Shown: positions 28,621-41,333, counted from the first letter of the stretch. The stretch is 64,000 nt of DNA from Phlyctochytrium arcticum (GCA_025602905.1 JAHLKI010000022.1:124001-188000), one strand, 5' to 3'. The notes: generated by a model from the letters alone, not told the origin. Translations and numbers: made by a program.

Positions 28621-31394
28621 TTAAGGATGGTAATCACGGCCGTAGCCGCGGTCAGGTGGGGGAGCACCACCACCACCGCCATATCCACCACGTTCGTAGC
28701 CACGGTCTCCGCCGTACCGGTCATATCCGCCGCGCGACGAGTCGTAGTTGCTGGAACCACCGGCTCCACTGCCCGTGCCGGGTGGGGGTGGGGGCGGAGG
28801 CATATCTTTGTAGAAGTCGGCACGGTGAGGAGGAGCTAAAATTTGTGATTTAGCTATGAGATGCGTGGGGGAAAAGAGAATTGAGAATCTTACCGCCATA
28901 TCCGCCACCTCCGTAGTCACCACCACCTCCACCGCCGCCGTAGCCGCGATTATAGTAGTCTCCACCACCACCGCCTCCATATCCGCCGCCTCCATATCCT
29001 CCACCACCACCACCGTAGCCGCCTCCACCCGAAGCCCCATATCCACCTCCACCACCTTCGTAGCCGCCTCCACCCCCGCCGTGTCCACCACCACCACCGC
29101 CGTAGTAATCGCGGGGACCGTATCCGTCGTAGCCACCACCACCGCCTCCGCCATGATGATGACCTCCACCTCCGCCGCCGCCGTAATAGTCGCGGGAGTC
29201 GTAGCCGCCCCGATGTTGGGAGTGATGAGGGGGAGGACGGTCGTAGCCCCGGGAACCACCGTAGGATGAGCCTCGGTATGGTGGACCTCCACCACCACCG
29301 CCGCCGCCGCTACCGCCGCCGCTTGCACTCGGGTGTCGATCCTGCAATAAAGAACGTTTTATTAGAATTTGTTTTTACCGAGAAGGCTCATGCTATAACT
29401 CTTACCTCGCGAACTTCCAAACGTCGACCATGCCATTCATAACCATCGAATGTAGCTGTTGATGATGTCGTCGAAATAAAACAAGAGAGCAATCATCATA
29501 TCAAAAAGCAAAAACCCGAACCCGACATGAAAAGAGAAGAGGAAAAAAGAAAAAGAAATCCACTTGGTTACCACCGTTGTCACCAGAAACATTCACAGGC
29601 ATGCAGCCCCCGTCGAAACGCAAAGCCATCCTAGACAATCAACAAATGCCAACAACCACATCTCACCACCCTCTCATACCTCACCGCCTGCTACCTCCGC
29701 GCCGCCACAAAATTCGTCCGCCGCCATGCCATGCCCTGCTCGCCGATAGATCCCCGAGTTGTCCAGTAACCTACAATCAAAACATTTTTCCCGCGATATA
29801 CCAAATAATCCTCCTCTCACCCCCATCACTCCTTTTCCGATTCCAGTAAGAAAATAACCTAACAGAAAACATTTAAACTTTCCAAAAATCGTGGGGTGGG
29901 AAAATTCGGTGCGTTGCGTTCTTGTAAGAGTCAGGCATGGCAGAAAATCTTGAAATGGCATTGTTGTTCGGTTTGGCAACGAAGTAGCAGTGGGTCGAGG
30001 TGTGCGGCGGTGGTGATGAAGGATGGCAGCTTTCCATATGTTGGCATGATCGTCATAGGTGGAGCACTTTTTGCGAACGGGGTTGCATGCCTCAAAGACA
30101 AATCGAGAATGTGAACCTACAAATAGCTGCTTGTGCTTCGGCAGCTGTCTCATACAGGACAGTGCCTACACCCTTCGAGCGGCGATCGGAGCTTTCCAAC
30201 ACATCGGCGCGAACGACGCTGCCTATTATACAGAAAGCAAAACGATCGTTAAATCAAGTCCTTGCAAATAATTATATCTTTGAACATACCTGCCTGGCGG
30301 AACAGATCCTTCATGTCTTGCCAAGCCACAATGTAGGGTAGCTAGAGGGGGCAAATGTTATTCTTTCGCTCAATACAAATCATGAATGATCACACTTACA
30401 TTTGCTACAAAAATTTGGCGACCGACGGTAGGGCGACTGCTACCACCTGCTGATCCGAACTTGGCTTCTGATTCACGATCCTGATTTCGATTATTTAGCA
30501 TATGAACATGGTCGGTGACCTATTAAAGGCGAAGCAGTATATTCGCACCTCACGGATGAACACCGGACGACCCATCAAGTTTGTATCGCTAAGCTCTTTG
30601 ATGGCGGCTTGAGCTTCTTCAGGCTTTGCAAATTCAACCACTCCACAACCCTATGCAAAATTTGTCAATTGCCTAGTACTCCCCTTGTGTGAGTAGAGGC
30701 CTACCTTTGAACGGCCGGTGGGGCCAATCAGAATGTCGGCAAAAAGGACTTCACCAGCTAGAAAATAGTATGTTATTTAGCTACTGTGAGCCCAAACTGT
30801 CATCAAGTCGCACTCCTCACCTTTGCGCATGAAATCCTTCAGCTCCTTCCAACCAACTTCGTAGGCAAGATTTCCAACATATACACGGCACTCCTTCTTG
30901 GATGGCGGTCGAGGGCCATCTCGGCTACGGGAAGAGTATTTTGACCCATGATCTTCTGATTAATCCAGAAGTGTTACTTCATTGTTGACGCATAATACAC
31001 ATAGATGCTCCCTGAACTTACTATCTCCTCCTGGACGGTCGTAGGGAGTACTGCGATGACTTCGGTGACGTGACTCCCGAACAGGTCCTGGCGAACGATC
31101 CCGACGAGGCGATGCGTCTGATCCCTCCCAGAGAACATCGGTACCCGCCTCCTTCTTGGGGGAGAGGTAGCCACTGCGGGACCCTACACTGCCCCCCTTT
31201 TCTCCTGGTCTGCTCCCACTGCTGGCTGTGGGAATGGGAATAGGTGCCATGTCTCGTTCCCGCAAGTCCCGCGAGTCTCCTCTGTCACTCCGGTCGTCAT
31301 ATTTTGCGTGTTCGTTATCGCCGTCTTCGTACTTGACGTTTCCGTTCTCTCCGTCTGGAGAGTCGTTTAGAACGGTCGAGAGATCCTGTTCCAT
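28621..31394 (-). CDS. Gbp2/Hrb1-like RNA-binding protein, two RRMs and glycine-rich tail
   Basis: Nuclear mRNP or telomeric G-strand binding type protein. Start MEQDLSTVLNDSPDGENGNV, charged N-terminus with RSHRS-type Arg/Ser stretches. RRM1 is at about 30600-30890 (CRVYVGNLAYEVGWKELKDF, RNP1 GRSKGCGVVEF). RRM2 is at about 29420-30460 (RQIFVANLPYIVAWQDMKDL, RNP1-like RSKGVGTVLYE), split by a long intron of about 650 bp (roughly 29452-30113) before STFDGYEWHGRRLEVRED. The C-terminus is a long Gly/Tyr tail (YGGGGGG, RGYDRPPP, RGG-like) with a further intron near 28836-28890, stop at 28621. At least eight small exons. RNP motifs put it in the Gbp2/Hrb1 group, though yeast members have three RRMs; here I find two plus the tail. 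Confidence 0.8.
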
Positions 31395-32279
31395 GTTTGA
31401 CAGTGTTTTGCCGTTTCAAAACCACCCCTTCATGAATTCGGCCCACATACAAACTCGAAATGAAGTATGACTGGGCTTGTTGCTATGGCAACACGAGCAG
31501 GTAAGCAATCGACCCAATTGTACGGAACCTCGTCACGGCGGCCATTGCTCGCATTCTTATTGTCATTCTTATCCTCAAGGAAACCTTGGACAGCGTTATA
31601 ATAAATCCTCTACGAGCAGCAGCACAGGACGGAAGCGGGATGGACCTGGGAGTGGACAAAAATTTTCCGGCATTCCAAGTTTTTTTCCTTTGGTCAAGGG
31701 TTTGATATCTCACGCGAAATTTCGGTCCGGAAATAGTGCCTTCTTTTTGGCAGCTCAGGTACGTTTGGTCGAATTCCCTGTACTTTGATGGTCATTGAAA
31801 CTTATCTATCCTTCTCCAGATATGTTGATGGCTTCCCTGCAACTAGTCCTTGCGGCAGGACTGAAGAGAAGGCGTTCTGTTTGCGGAGTTGCCGTCCCCA
31901 GAGGAGTTTTCTCCGCACCATCACTATCCCTATAACTTCCGAGGAACTGCCCTCCCAGTGTCCCTCCCCGACTGGGAGCTCCCTTTCAAGTCTTTTCCGG
32001 CATGGTTTTAACATCCTATTCGTTGTTTTCACTATTTTCGCCACCCCAGCAAATTTTTGGCAGCAACTTCTCCCGAAGGTTTTTTTGCTGTTGTCTCCGG
32101 CAAGGCAAAAAGGAGGAGCTGACTGATTAAAAGGCATCAAGGTGCTGTAGGTTTGTTTCAAATTTTGCCATTCCTTTCGTGGTTTTTTTTTGTGATCAAT
32201 TGTGCTCATCCTGATTTTTTTTTGTTAGCGCTGATATATCCCATGCGACACGCGATGACATCTGATCCAACATGTCCAT
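31395..32279. other. Intergenic, no supported gene
   Basis: Promoter and leader of the Gbp2-like gene, then sequence with only short ORFs (31477-31788, 31785-32126), none recognisable. 32140-32230 is T-rich 3' flank of the small gene at 32280. Confidence 0.4.
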
Positions 32280-32731
32280 TCAGCGGTTGATACAGAAGTT
32301 CTGATGCTCCTCGATTCCCTCATCAACAGGCGGCAGCGATCGGGAAGATGGATGTGGGTGGGCATCGTAGTGTGCACCCCGACCGGGCATGAAGCGCGTA
32401 CGTTGAATGAGTGACAGTTGGCTATGGCCTAATCTCTAATGGTTTTCGGAGTTTTCAGGCATCATTACGCTCATCGGTGAGCAAGAATACACGATCCAGC
32501 TTTTGACCGATCCCACGAGTCTCCGGTCCTTACTTGACCCAGACCCACGATCTGCCGATGGTTGACCCACTGCTGCTTGTCTTTTTGTAAACCTATAACT
32601 TGTTGTGTGTATGTTTTGGGGGAGGAGGGGGGTGTTCTCACATACCCAAGTGTGGGAACCTGACCAAGGCTCGAACCGGTTGGGGACGGGGAAAGCCACC
32701 GCGAGCGCAGCAGCCAATCAGCGCGCGCCAT
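32280..32731 (-). CDS. Small unrecognised protein, 87 aa, three exons
   Basis: Exons 32646-32731 (ATG, MARADWLLRSRWLSPSPTGS), 32534-32569 and 32280-32421 use GTATGT and GTAAGG donors with CAG and TAG acceptors. All phases agree, giving 88 codons with stop. The last exon reads FMPGRGAHYDAHPHPSSRSL then PPVDEGIEEHQNFCINR. The Arg/Ser-rich, acid-poor N-terminus could be a mitochondrial presequence (inference). The frame is open further upstream through a hydrophobic stretch (LLIIGGGGFAAALLTLTILA) but lacks an ATG there. Divergent from EPL1 with 304 bp between starts. No family recognised. Confidence 0.42.
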
Positions 32732-33035
32732 TTCCACTTCTGAGTCAGCAAAACCGGCTACTAAGCCGCCTCTGGCAACTGCAAGAATCGTCAAGGTCAA
32801 CAGCGCCGCTGCGAATCCCCCGCCGCCAATAATTAGTAACAAAGCACTGGAAGAAAACGCACCGACACAGCCACCTTTCCCACCGCGACATTGCGACCAA
32901 AGAAGAAAGACAATTGCGCAGGACGGCTACTACGAGCGACGACGGCCGGTCGAACCTGCAATCTCATGAGCTGGACCTAAAGAATCTCGCGACATCTCCA
33001 CCGTCTTTTACGCCCGCCCCGCCCTTGCCCCCGCC

Positions 33036-36000
33036 ATGGTGTCTGGACCGACCGGCTCGGGCCTGCGGTCGCGCAAGGTTGACACCAAGAAGGCCATGCC
33101 CGTCTACCGCCACCATGAGGTGCCAGACCTCGACGAATCCGCCTCGCTCAACCGTGCCATTCTGCAGGTCGCAACCGGCGTCGAAAAGGAGGAAGAAGAG
33201 GTATGTTTACATTGTGTCTTTTGTTACATGGCATTGGCTTCTTTGGCCCGCATTTCGCCCCCCTCGCCCCCGCCTCCCCCGCCTCCCCAGCAACCAAAAG
33301 CGCGACTGAAAATAAACGCGCGTTGTCAGCGTGAAATTCCGACGTGAGAAACAGACATACACACATCGCCTAATAGAATATATACGTCCCATTGTACCGG
33401 GCGAAATGCGGGTCTCGAAATCTGAGCCGGACGCGACATTGAAGCATATCCTTATAAAAAAGCGCATGCTGACCCTGCGATTTGGCCCTGATAGGAACAT
33501 CATCTACAAGCTGCTCTAATCGCCAGCCAAACCGCAAGTCAAACCGGACGCTCTCATGAACAAGTCATTATTCCCACCCCCGATGCATCAAGAGTCATCA
33601 GCGATTATGCTCGCTACTATCCCAAAAATTACCATCAACCCCCGTCATCAATTCGTTTTTCCACGCCTATTGAGGATGTCATTGGATGTCCGTACAATAT
33701 GGATGAGGAAGACGATGTCTTTCTGGCCGCGCATCAAACGAAAATAAACGCCGGAGAATTGTCTGCAGACACGGTCATGAGCGAGGATCTTTTCGAGCAA
33801 ATCATGTACGCTTTTGAGCGCGCGGGCGACGACAAGGTTTGTCCTTACGCCTTTCGAATGTTTGCTGGAATCGTGAGCTCATGTTTTTTGCACAGGTTTC
33901 TGGCGAACCACCATCAATGGACGAATGCCGTCGTTTTATGGAACGTGAATCTGCCTCACTTCTATCCCGATGGAGCACTGTTTGTGCCCTCTACGATCAC
34001 TGGAAACATCGACGATACGTCCTGCGGAATGGCCAAAACATCCAGGCAAAGTTAAAGGTAACTTTGACTCGAAATCGCATTTTCCTTAATTTTGGCTCAT
34101 CCACTGACTTTTTAAATAGCTGTCGGAGGATTGGATTGGCAAGGACAGTGACCCATATGTATGCTTTCGGAGACGAGAAGTCAAAGTATTGCGACGGCCA
34201 AGACGAACCGACACGCATTCACTCGAAAAATTACGGCGGCTTCGCGATGAGATGCATCGAGCCAAGACAATTCTGGAGCTTATTACGAACCGCGAAGCTG
34301 CGCGAAAAGAAAGCATTGTTCTGGAACATCTCATCTTTGAGCAGCGGGTCTTGGTTCGACGACTCAAGAAGAAGCTTGGCATTGTCACATCAGAAAAGGA
34401 GATTGACTTGAGTCCAGAAATCCGGAGGCGGAAATTCAGACGTGAAGACCTTCGGTACGCTGCCTGAGGGTACTTTTCTTTTTCATTGTCACTAACATGA
34501 CTTCCAGCGATGAACCTGTCAAGAAAATCCGCATTCCACCTGCCAATATACGCACAGCTGCTCAGATTGTGCAGGCAATGGAAAGCAAGCTTCACGATAC
34601 TTCTCCAGAGCACGATCCATCAACCCCTGAAGGCAAGGCTCGCCGAAAGAAGCTAATTGAGCAGAATCAAGGATGGGTTGATTGTACCGAGGTTGGTTGT
34701 GCGACCGGATATGGTTTGGAATACTGTTTTCTAAATTGTGCCCTTTAGTCTCCATTTGTTCCACCAATTAAGAGTAACGCGATACGGTGCTGGCGACGAA
34801 ATATTACGGCGCTGCCAGTTCGCGAAAATCTTGAAGTGGATTCTGATGGTGAAGTACGGTTCTATGCTCGGAAACGGGTTGGTCGGGGCGGTCGGATACT
34901 ACTTGATCGTCATGTCAAGCAAAAAGTTTGGATGACGCGTCACGGCAGCGGTAAAAGTCTTCCACTCAGTGCTAGATTGCGTCAGCGCGAAATGAAACAC
35001 TTGGCAAGAGAGCGAGATCCTATTGATCCATCTCTACGAAAGTGGATATATGACAACAGCGATGACGAAGTTGACGAGGAACCTGTAGAAGTCATTGAGG
35101 ACCGTGCCAGGTTCGCACTTTTGCGAAGACGTCAATTGAGAGATCTCTGTCGTACTGACGTTGGTTGCTTCAGCTCGACCGCATATCGTGTTTTCAATAT
35201 TGGACCGCGCGGCGAGGACGAAATTCTTGCGCTCATGAACCGCCCAGCATACCCGAAGCAAATTGCTCCACAACCATTAACGGCGGCTCAACGAGCAGAG
35301 GAGACTCCTGTCCCACCACCCCAAGTAGTTCGAACACCATCAGTCTCTGCCCCCGGCTCACTTCATAATGGCATGGGGTTGAATGGAGCTCTCAAAAAGC
35401 GACCTAGCAAGATTGGTGAATCAACAGCAACCAAGCCTCCTGCTGCGGCAACGCAAAAGAAGAAAACACAAGAGGTTTTGGATCCCAAGCAGACCATAAT
35501 AAAAGCAATGATGGCGCAAGCACAACGGCAAGCACAGCAGACTCAACAACATTACGCTCAGATACAAGCAGCTCAACAAGCGGCAATGGCTCAACAGCAA
35601 ATACAGCAAGCAGCGGTAATGCAGCAGCAACAGCAAATGACTGGTGGTAGCTCCGCGTCCGCTCCATCCGTTCCCGCAGCCACTCCAGCTGGTGCATCAC
35701 CTGTGGCAAGTGTCGGCAGTATCCCCAACATGAATGGTCTGTCCAACGGAACACTACCCATGACGGCTTCTACCTCTGGCTCCATTCCCAACATGCAGAT
35801 GTCTACCTCTTCTTTTCCAGTGGGCTCAAGTATTGCAGGTCAAACTGGACTACCCATGGTAAGTCATCCCGCCGGGGGTCCCACCATCCAGGCTGTTGCC
35901 AATATGAACGCAGCCGTTCTCAACAACCAAGCCAAACAACAACAACTTCAGCAGCAGCAACTTCGTTATCAACAGCAGTATCGGCTCATCCAACAACAGC

Positions 36001-36218
36001 AACTCGCACAACAGCAGCAACAACAGCAACGCCAGCAACATGCCCAGCAACAGCAGCGCCAACAACATCCTCAGCAACAGCAAACATCGCAACCGCTTAC
36101 CCCCCAACAGCAACCGTCTGCCGCGCCCAATGTTCCTTCTGGTCTGATTTCTTTCAACCCGAATGGCTTCACACCGCAGCAGCTCTTTTACTATCAAACC
36201 TTAAATCTGCATCGCTAA
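33036..36218 (+). CDS. EPL1: Enhancer of polycomb-like protein Epl1 (NuA4 subunit)
   Basis: Scaffold of the NuA4 and piccolo histone H4/H2A acetyltransferase complexes in the nucleus. Start MVSGPTGSGLRSRKVDTKKA, with the EPcA N-terminal block PVYRHHEVPDLDESASLNRA. After an intron beginning GTATGT near 33200 come IIPTPDASRVISDYARYYP, CPYNMDEEDDVFLAAHQ and FEQIMYAFERAGDDK. Further exons (introns near 33836-33895, 34055-34120, 34458-34505, 34690-34749) carry ERESASLLSRWSTVCALYDH, WKHRRYVLRNGQNIQ, VCFRRREVKVLRRPRRTD and KIRIPPANI, all typical of Epl1. The last exon (about 34750-36218) ends with long Gln-rich tracts encoded by CAG/CAA and a Pro/Gln C-terminus. The 460-codon frame at its end is unambiguous; small-exon borders were judged by eye. 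Confidence 0.88.
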
Positions 36219-36443
36219 TCTCTCCGCGCGCGCTCTCACACACCCCGCCCTGTATATGTATTGAGTAATTTTTTTTACCTCCTCTCTCCTCCCCCCCATT
36301 TGTCACCTAAATATATGCTGGGCTTCTCAGTACACGCAGTTTTGGAAACTTGATTATATACCTCCCCTGACATGGTTTGCTCGTTATTTTGGCTGGTATC
36401 CTGCCCGTTTACATTACCAAACCGCGTATGAGAGATCCGACGC

Positions 36444-36858
36444 TTGAGGAAACAAAACCAGAAAACAAACGTTTCGGGGTATCTGTTGGAGTTTAAAGTA
36501 AAAACCCCTAGAACCCAACTTGAGCCTTGAGAAACAAAACCAGAAAACAAACGTTTCGGGATACCTGTTGGAGTTTAAAGTAAAAACTCCTAGTACCCAA
36601 CTTGAACCTTGAGAAACAAAACCAGAAAACAAACGTTTCGGGGTATCTGTTGGAGTTTAAAGTAAAAACCCCTAGAACCCAACTTGAGCCTTGAGAAACA
36701 AAACCAGAAAACAAACGTTTCGGGATACCTGTTGGAGTTTAAAGTAAAAACTCCTAGTACCCAACTTGAACCTTGAGAAACAAAACCAGAAAACAAACGT
36801 TTCGGGGTATCTGTTGGAGTTTAAAGTAAAAACCCCTAGAACCCAACTTGAACCTTGA
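36444..36858. repeat. 82-bp tandem array, five units in A-B-A-B-A order
   Basis: Period 82 bp (GAAACAAAACCAGAAAAC at about 36450, 36532, 36614, 36696, 36778). Two versions alternate: A has CGTTTCGGGGTATCTG and AAAACCCCTAGAACCC; B has CGTTTCGGGATACCTG and AAAACTCCTAGTACCC. This makes a 164-bp higher-order unit. It lies 226 bp after the EPL1 stop, so it may be in its 3' UTR. Minus-strand ORFs over the array merely translate the repeat. Confidence 0.92.
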
Positions 36859-37980
36859 TCAAAGTGCTGGAACAAACAAAAACCTTGAATGTCATCAAAT
36901 ATTGGGTTCCACTCCAAATCTGATGCATTACATCGAAGAGAGTCTGGCTCATCTATTATTTTCACAGTTGTGGTTACCACCATACCCATCGCTGATAAAT
37001 TCAGAATTTGGCAGGTGCTCATCTCTTAGACCGGATTCTAGACCGGACAAAAAAGTTCTTGCCAGTATACTAAACGCCCACTTGGTCGAGTCGTACTGTT
37101 TCATACGCCGTACGCCTTTTAAAAAAATGGCGTACAGCTATATACACAAGCTACTCCAAGTACACATCCCAAACCAAATCATGTTGGCTTTACAAAAAAA
37201 ATCCGGCGAGATGACCCATGAAATGACGGGACAAACGGTCGGCTGGCAGAAGGCATGAAGTTTTGTGGATATCATAAACGGTCTTCAGGACCCCGACACC
37301 CAACTTTTTTCTCGGGGAGTTGGACCTGCATGACATGCACATCATCATTGCTGCTCGGGGGAGGGGGCCTTGATCCCTCATTCATATACGGCACATCATA
37401 TTGAATCTCCCATCGAAAGATATACCGTAACAGCTCGTTCGGAAAGTTAAGCGTTTCTTAAATGAGACGTAGTATTTAAAGTTAAGTTAAAAACAACTTG
37501 TTTCAGGGGTTGGCACGGCCCAACATTGAGCACCAAAACCGGCGAGATCCCCAAGGCGTAAAGGCAGATTTGAGCGCCAAGATCCAAAAAACCCCAAGCA
37601 GTGTTTCAAGTGTGAAGCGGCCAGTGAGCGGTTTTTAGCGCAGCGCCGTGTCTTGGTCCACGCGCAGACGCGCTTTTCAGGCCGGGCCCCAACGCGTGCC
37701 GGCGGTGAAGAAGTAGAAGTGCACAGTGGTAGAACACAACGCTGCCCAAGATGCAACCGAGCAGGGATCGACGCCTGGATTTGGCGCCGCGAGTTTCCAG
37801 TGGCATCCGGTGTTCGACCGAGCAAGATGTGTTCAGCGAGATCCTTTAAAAAGCAGAACACCCCGTGTTTTGCCCTCCAGTTTCGCATCGCAAGCACCTC
37901 TTCTAAACTGTGAATACATTTGTACTTCACACTTTTCACCCATCACACATCTTTCAACTCAAGTGTAGATCACTTCAGCC
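36859..37980. other. Intergenic, promoter of the secreted protein gene
   Basis: No supported gene. Overlapping ORFs at 37487-37939 on both strands have no recognisable motif or convincing splice sites. 37900-37980 looks like a leader (CATCTTTCAACTCAAG). Confidence 0.4.
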
Positions 37981-38801
37981 ATGAGAGTCTCAGTCCTTGC
38001 CATCTTTCTCTCCCTTGGTGTAGCAGCCTCTGCCGCGGTAAGTTTGACAGATCTCGGCTCGCTTTGCATGTACATGTAAACTAAGATCCCGTTGGTCTTT
38101 TGTAGGTTGCGCCGCGTCAATTCCCATCCCTTCCTAAACAAGTTCCTCAACCTACCATTCCCACTGGTCCAAAGAAGGAACCGGATGTGAAGACTTACCC
38201 CGGTGGAGCCGGCGGCGGAGGAGGTGGTGGTGGTGGTCCTGTTCCTGTTCCTACCACTGGTGCCCCCGGCCCGACCAACGCTCCTCCCCCGCCTCCAAAG
38301 ACTCCTGGCGGAGGTTCGCCCCCGCCACCCAGCCCACTCCCAAAGAATCCTGGTGGAGGCCCACCACCGCCACCCAGCCCACTTCCCAAGAATCCAGGCG
38401 GAGACAAGCAACCTATCCCACCTCCCAAGACTCCGGGGCAACCAATCCCACCCCCCAAGACTCCGGGGCAGCCAATCCCACCTCCCAAGACTCCGGGGCA
38501 ACCAATTCCACCTCCAAAGACTCCGGGGCAACCAATCCCACCTCCAAAGATTCCAGGCGGAGGTCAGCAACAACCAGCACCCCCCATTCCAACAGGCCAG
38601 CCACCGGTCGGAGCTCCCCTACCACCCGCTACGAAAACCATTGGTGGTTCAACGACAACTACTGGCGCTACGCGAGGGCCCTTCCCCCCACAAACGGCCG
38701 ATCCCCTTCCTGTCCCGACGCCATTGCCAAAGGACCCAGCGGCGCCAGTTCCCAAGAAGTGCGGCCCCGGTCAAAAGGCCAAAGCTCCATCTCCTTACTA
38801 A
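37981..38801 (+). CDS. Secreted proline-rich repeat protein
   Basis: 250 residues, two exons: 37981-38037 (exactly 19 codons) and 38106-38801, intron GTAAGT...TTGTAG. Exon 1 is a signal peptide (MRVSVLAIFLSLGVAASAA), so the intron falls at or near the cleavage site. The mature part starts VAPRQFP, has a nine-Gly run, PPPPSPLPKNPGG units, then five near-identical 10-residue repeats of type QPIPPPKTPG encoded by 30-bp tandem DNA (about 38412-38560). The C-terminus is basic with one Cys (KKCGPGQKAKAPSPY). It resembles cell-wall or extracellular-matrix proline-rich proteins; no enzyme domain. Repeat number is likely variable between strains (inference). Confidence 0.8.
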
Positions 38802-39674
38802 ATCACGGCCTTGACCACTCAACGCCCCACCATCCACTCCAAAGCAACGAAAGAATATCTCAAGTTTAGATAGACGTATCCGGTATTCCTCCGTTACGAT
38901 TTACATAGGCTGGTCCGTTTAGATAGGTCTCATCTCATGCCCTATATACATACATACATACATTATTGGCAGTGCTGGTCACTGGCCATACTTAAATAAA
39001 CAGACAGTAAAGTCAAAATTGTCCAAAATAAAGTTAATTGCTGGTTATGCTGGTTAAGGTTAAGCTAGTGGAAGTTGCCAAAATGATTTAAAAATCAGCG
39101 TCTAAAGTCGTGGCGTATCCTCCAATGCAAAAAGTTTCGATTCAACATCATCAACGAACTTCCGCTCGTTTTGACGGATGTTGACAAATGTGCATGACTG
39201 CCGCCTTCTGTCACTTTTCCCGATAGTCACCTTCATCATTTTGATTGCCTGTGCATACCCTGGAAACCCCATTTTTAATCGGAATTCACCGGAGGTGCAT
39301 AAGTAACAAGAGTGAGCGGACCCGGGCTTACCCGATACTGCATACTGGTATAACCCCTGGCATCCCCATTGGATGTTCAGCGGTTGACTTGCTAGCTTCC
39401 TGGATATGGTACCGCCGATTTTTTACCAACCCACCTCCATCTGACTATTTCTTTTTGTGATCGGGATACATTTATGAAGGAAAAAGCTTCGCTACCCTTT
39501 AAAGCATGCATTCATCTTTGCCATGCGTACGGTAGCCCTGGACAAACGAGGCCCAAACAGCGAATTGACGAACAAATCTCGGTGGATATCCCCAGAAAAT
39601 TTTCGTCTCAGTACGGGTCAAGAGGACATCGCGGAGAAGCGAAAGGCAGTGCTAGAGTGGGAAAACATTGTTTT
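38802..39674. other. Intergenic, no gene seen
   Basis: 3' flank with a TACA microsatellite (about 38945-38962). Short ORFs without recognisable motifs. Confidence 0.45.
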
Positions 39675-40665
39675 TTAGGCCGATCGACGGTGAATTCGCG
39701 ACAGATGGAATGTATTATACATCAGATGATTAACATTATGGAATATCAAACGGTACTTGTCCACCTGATACAACGTAATCTGTGGAAATGCGCTCATTGT
39801 CCCAGATGTCGTGTCTTCATGATAATCATAATCATGTCCGTCTTCACCGGGGTCACCCTGTATATAGCGCCAGACCCCGGACTCTAAATGGAATTGCAGG
39901 AATCGGGGATCGATGAACTCCTCTCTGTAGTTCAGTCCGTAATTTCCATCTCCAAGGTCCGGGAGCAGCAGTGCCTTGTCAATCCATTTAGTCAAGCAAT
40001 GGTCTGACAGGGCTACCACGCGCCAGCCAGATCCGTCTGGGACGACTGACCATTACTGTTGGTCAAACGCAGCCTGCAGCTGAAATTCCATCAGGGCCCC
40101 GTTTCGAACGTCATGAATGCCGTCCGGACACCCCTCGGTCAAGAGGTCGATTATCTCAACTGGGAGGCCATCGTAATTCTTTTTATTCCAAGCAGGAGAG
40201 ATAATGTGTGCTCCCCCGACCATTTTAGGATCAGTGATGCAATGATGCTGCGTTAGAGCCCGAAGATGTTCACAAGTTCGCAAAATTCACACTCTCCCTT
40301 GGGATGCGCAACCGACGTTGCATCGTCACTGGCCATTGCCTAAACATAAACGATTCATATCAGTCTCCAAGTAGGCACTTCTGGTAAATATAACTTACGT
40401 GAAGGGAACAGGCCGCATGGTTTGGGTGCCAATGTTTGGGCAGAATGCGGTAAATTCCCGCCGGAATGTTCGTTGTGGGATCGAGTGGCGAATTTCCTGC
40501 GCGTCCAATGAGTACGTCGTATTGCGCAGTTATCTCTCGCGGCTGAATGCTCGTTAAAATAGACAGGTACAGCAGCATATCATCATGCCGAAGTCCAGTA
40601 GAAGCATAAATTGAGGCGATTCTTTCACCGGCGTTGTTGTAAAAATTGGCGTTGACAGGAGCCAT
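39675..40665 (-). pseudogene. HNH-like family gene, broken copy (G1)
   Basis: Exon 1 (40399-40665) starts MAPVNANFYNNAGERIASIY and reads through to a GTAAGT donor, parallel to copy G2 (MIRHNSVENANFLNSAGSRI). After the intron the frame starts AMASDD but is shifted within about 80 bp. The homologous sequence then continues in another frame with HHCITDPKMVGGAHIISPAW, the HNH-type core with its His intact. A TAA at about 40050 replaces the Asp codon in KYQDWSVVPDG of G2. The C-terminal part (WRVVALSDHCL, FIDPRFLQFHLESGVWRYI) follows in frame. So it has at least one frameshift and one nonsense codon. The promoter region is also shared with G2 (GACATCC...TATA...GTGGAAAG), showing a tandem duplication. 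Confidence 0.7.
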
Positions 40666-41333
40666 CGCTGTTATTCGTTGAAAGAAGGCCAAGAAGATGA
40701 TCTTTGTTTTGCGATTCCTCAGCTTTGTGCCAACGAGTTGCGCAGTAAGACGATATTTCTCCCACTCTATATAGCAATCTACCCAGGGCTGTGAGTAATC
40801 CGGCAACACAGTGCAATCCCCGTTCGAAACTTACTCACCTTTAGAAAAGGGCAAAGTTTGGCAAGTGTTGTGAAGGAAAGCTGAAGGTTCAAAAGAGATG
40901 ATGCAGAGAGAAAGTCTGGATTAAAGAAGAGAAAAACTCCACAGACATCCGGTTTATACACGGGTGGAAAGAAAAGACCAAGTCACTTGAGACACCGGAT
41001 ATCGTAGACACAGGTGGAAAGAAATGACTAAGACACTTATCACGCCGGCTAGACACCAAATTGGATACTAAAACTGTGCTATGATTTGAGATGATTTTCA
41101 CGTTTACATGAACGGGTAATATCCCTTCTCTACTGTGGGACCCTCCTACAGCCCTCCTAAGCACAAGGAATAGTTGGGCTAACCCCGCTCAGAGCAACTA
41201 GATTTCAGGAAAGCACGTTACTCAGAAGTAATCTGGCGGCAAACGTTTTAGACCACAAGTTTGTCATGGTAAATGGGAATAAAAAATGCTATCTAATCCA
41301 GAGAAATACTAAAACGACCCCATGGAAGTTTTC
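40666..41333. other. Intergenic between HNH-like copies
   Basis: Duplicated promoter of G1: GTGGAAAGAAA occurs near 40963 and 41012, with GGCTAGACACC at about 41046 as upstream of G2. No gene seen. Confidence 0.5.

Noticed and set aside
28856..29269. Plus-strand ORF of 137 codons rich in Thr/Ala/Val
   Set aside because: Mirror image of the Gly-rich coding exon of the Gbp2-like gene (GGN repeats read backwards).
36275..36796. Series of overlapping minus-strand ORFs of about 70-90 codons
   Set aside because: All translate the 82-bp repeat (same peptide over and over); period 82 shifts frame each unit and no splice or start context supports a gene.
37487..37939. Minus-strand 150-codon ORF upstream of the secreted protein
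   Set aside because: No recognisable motif, overlaps equally long plus-strand frames and lies in a promoter region.
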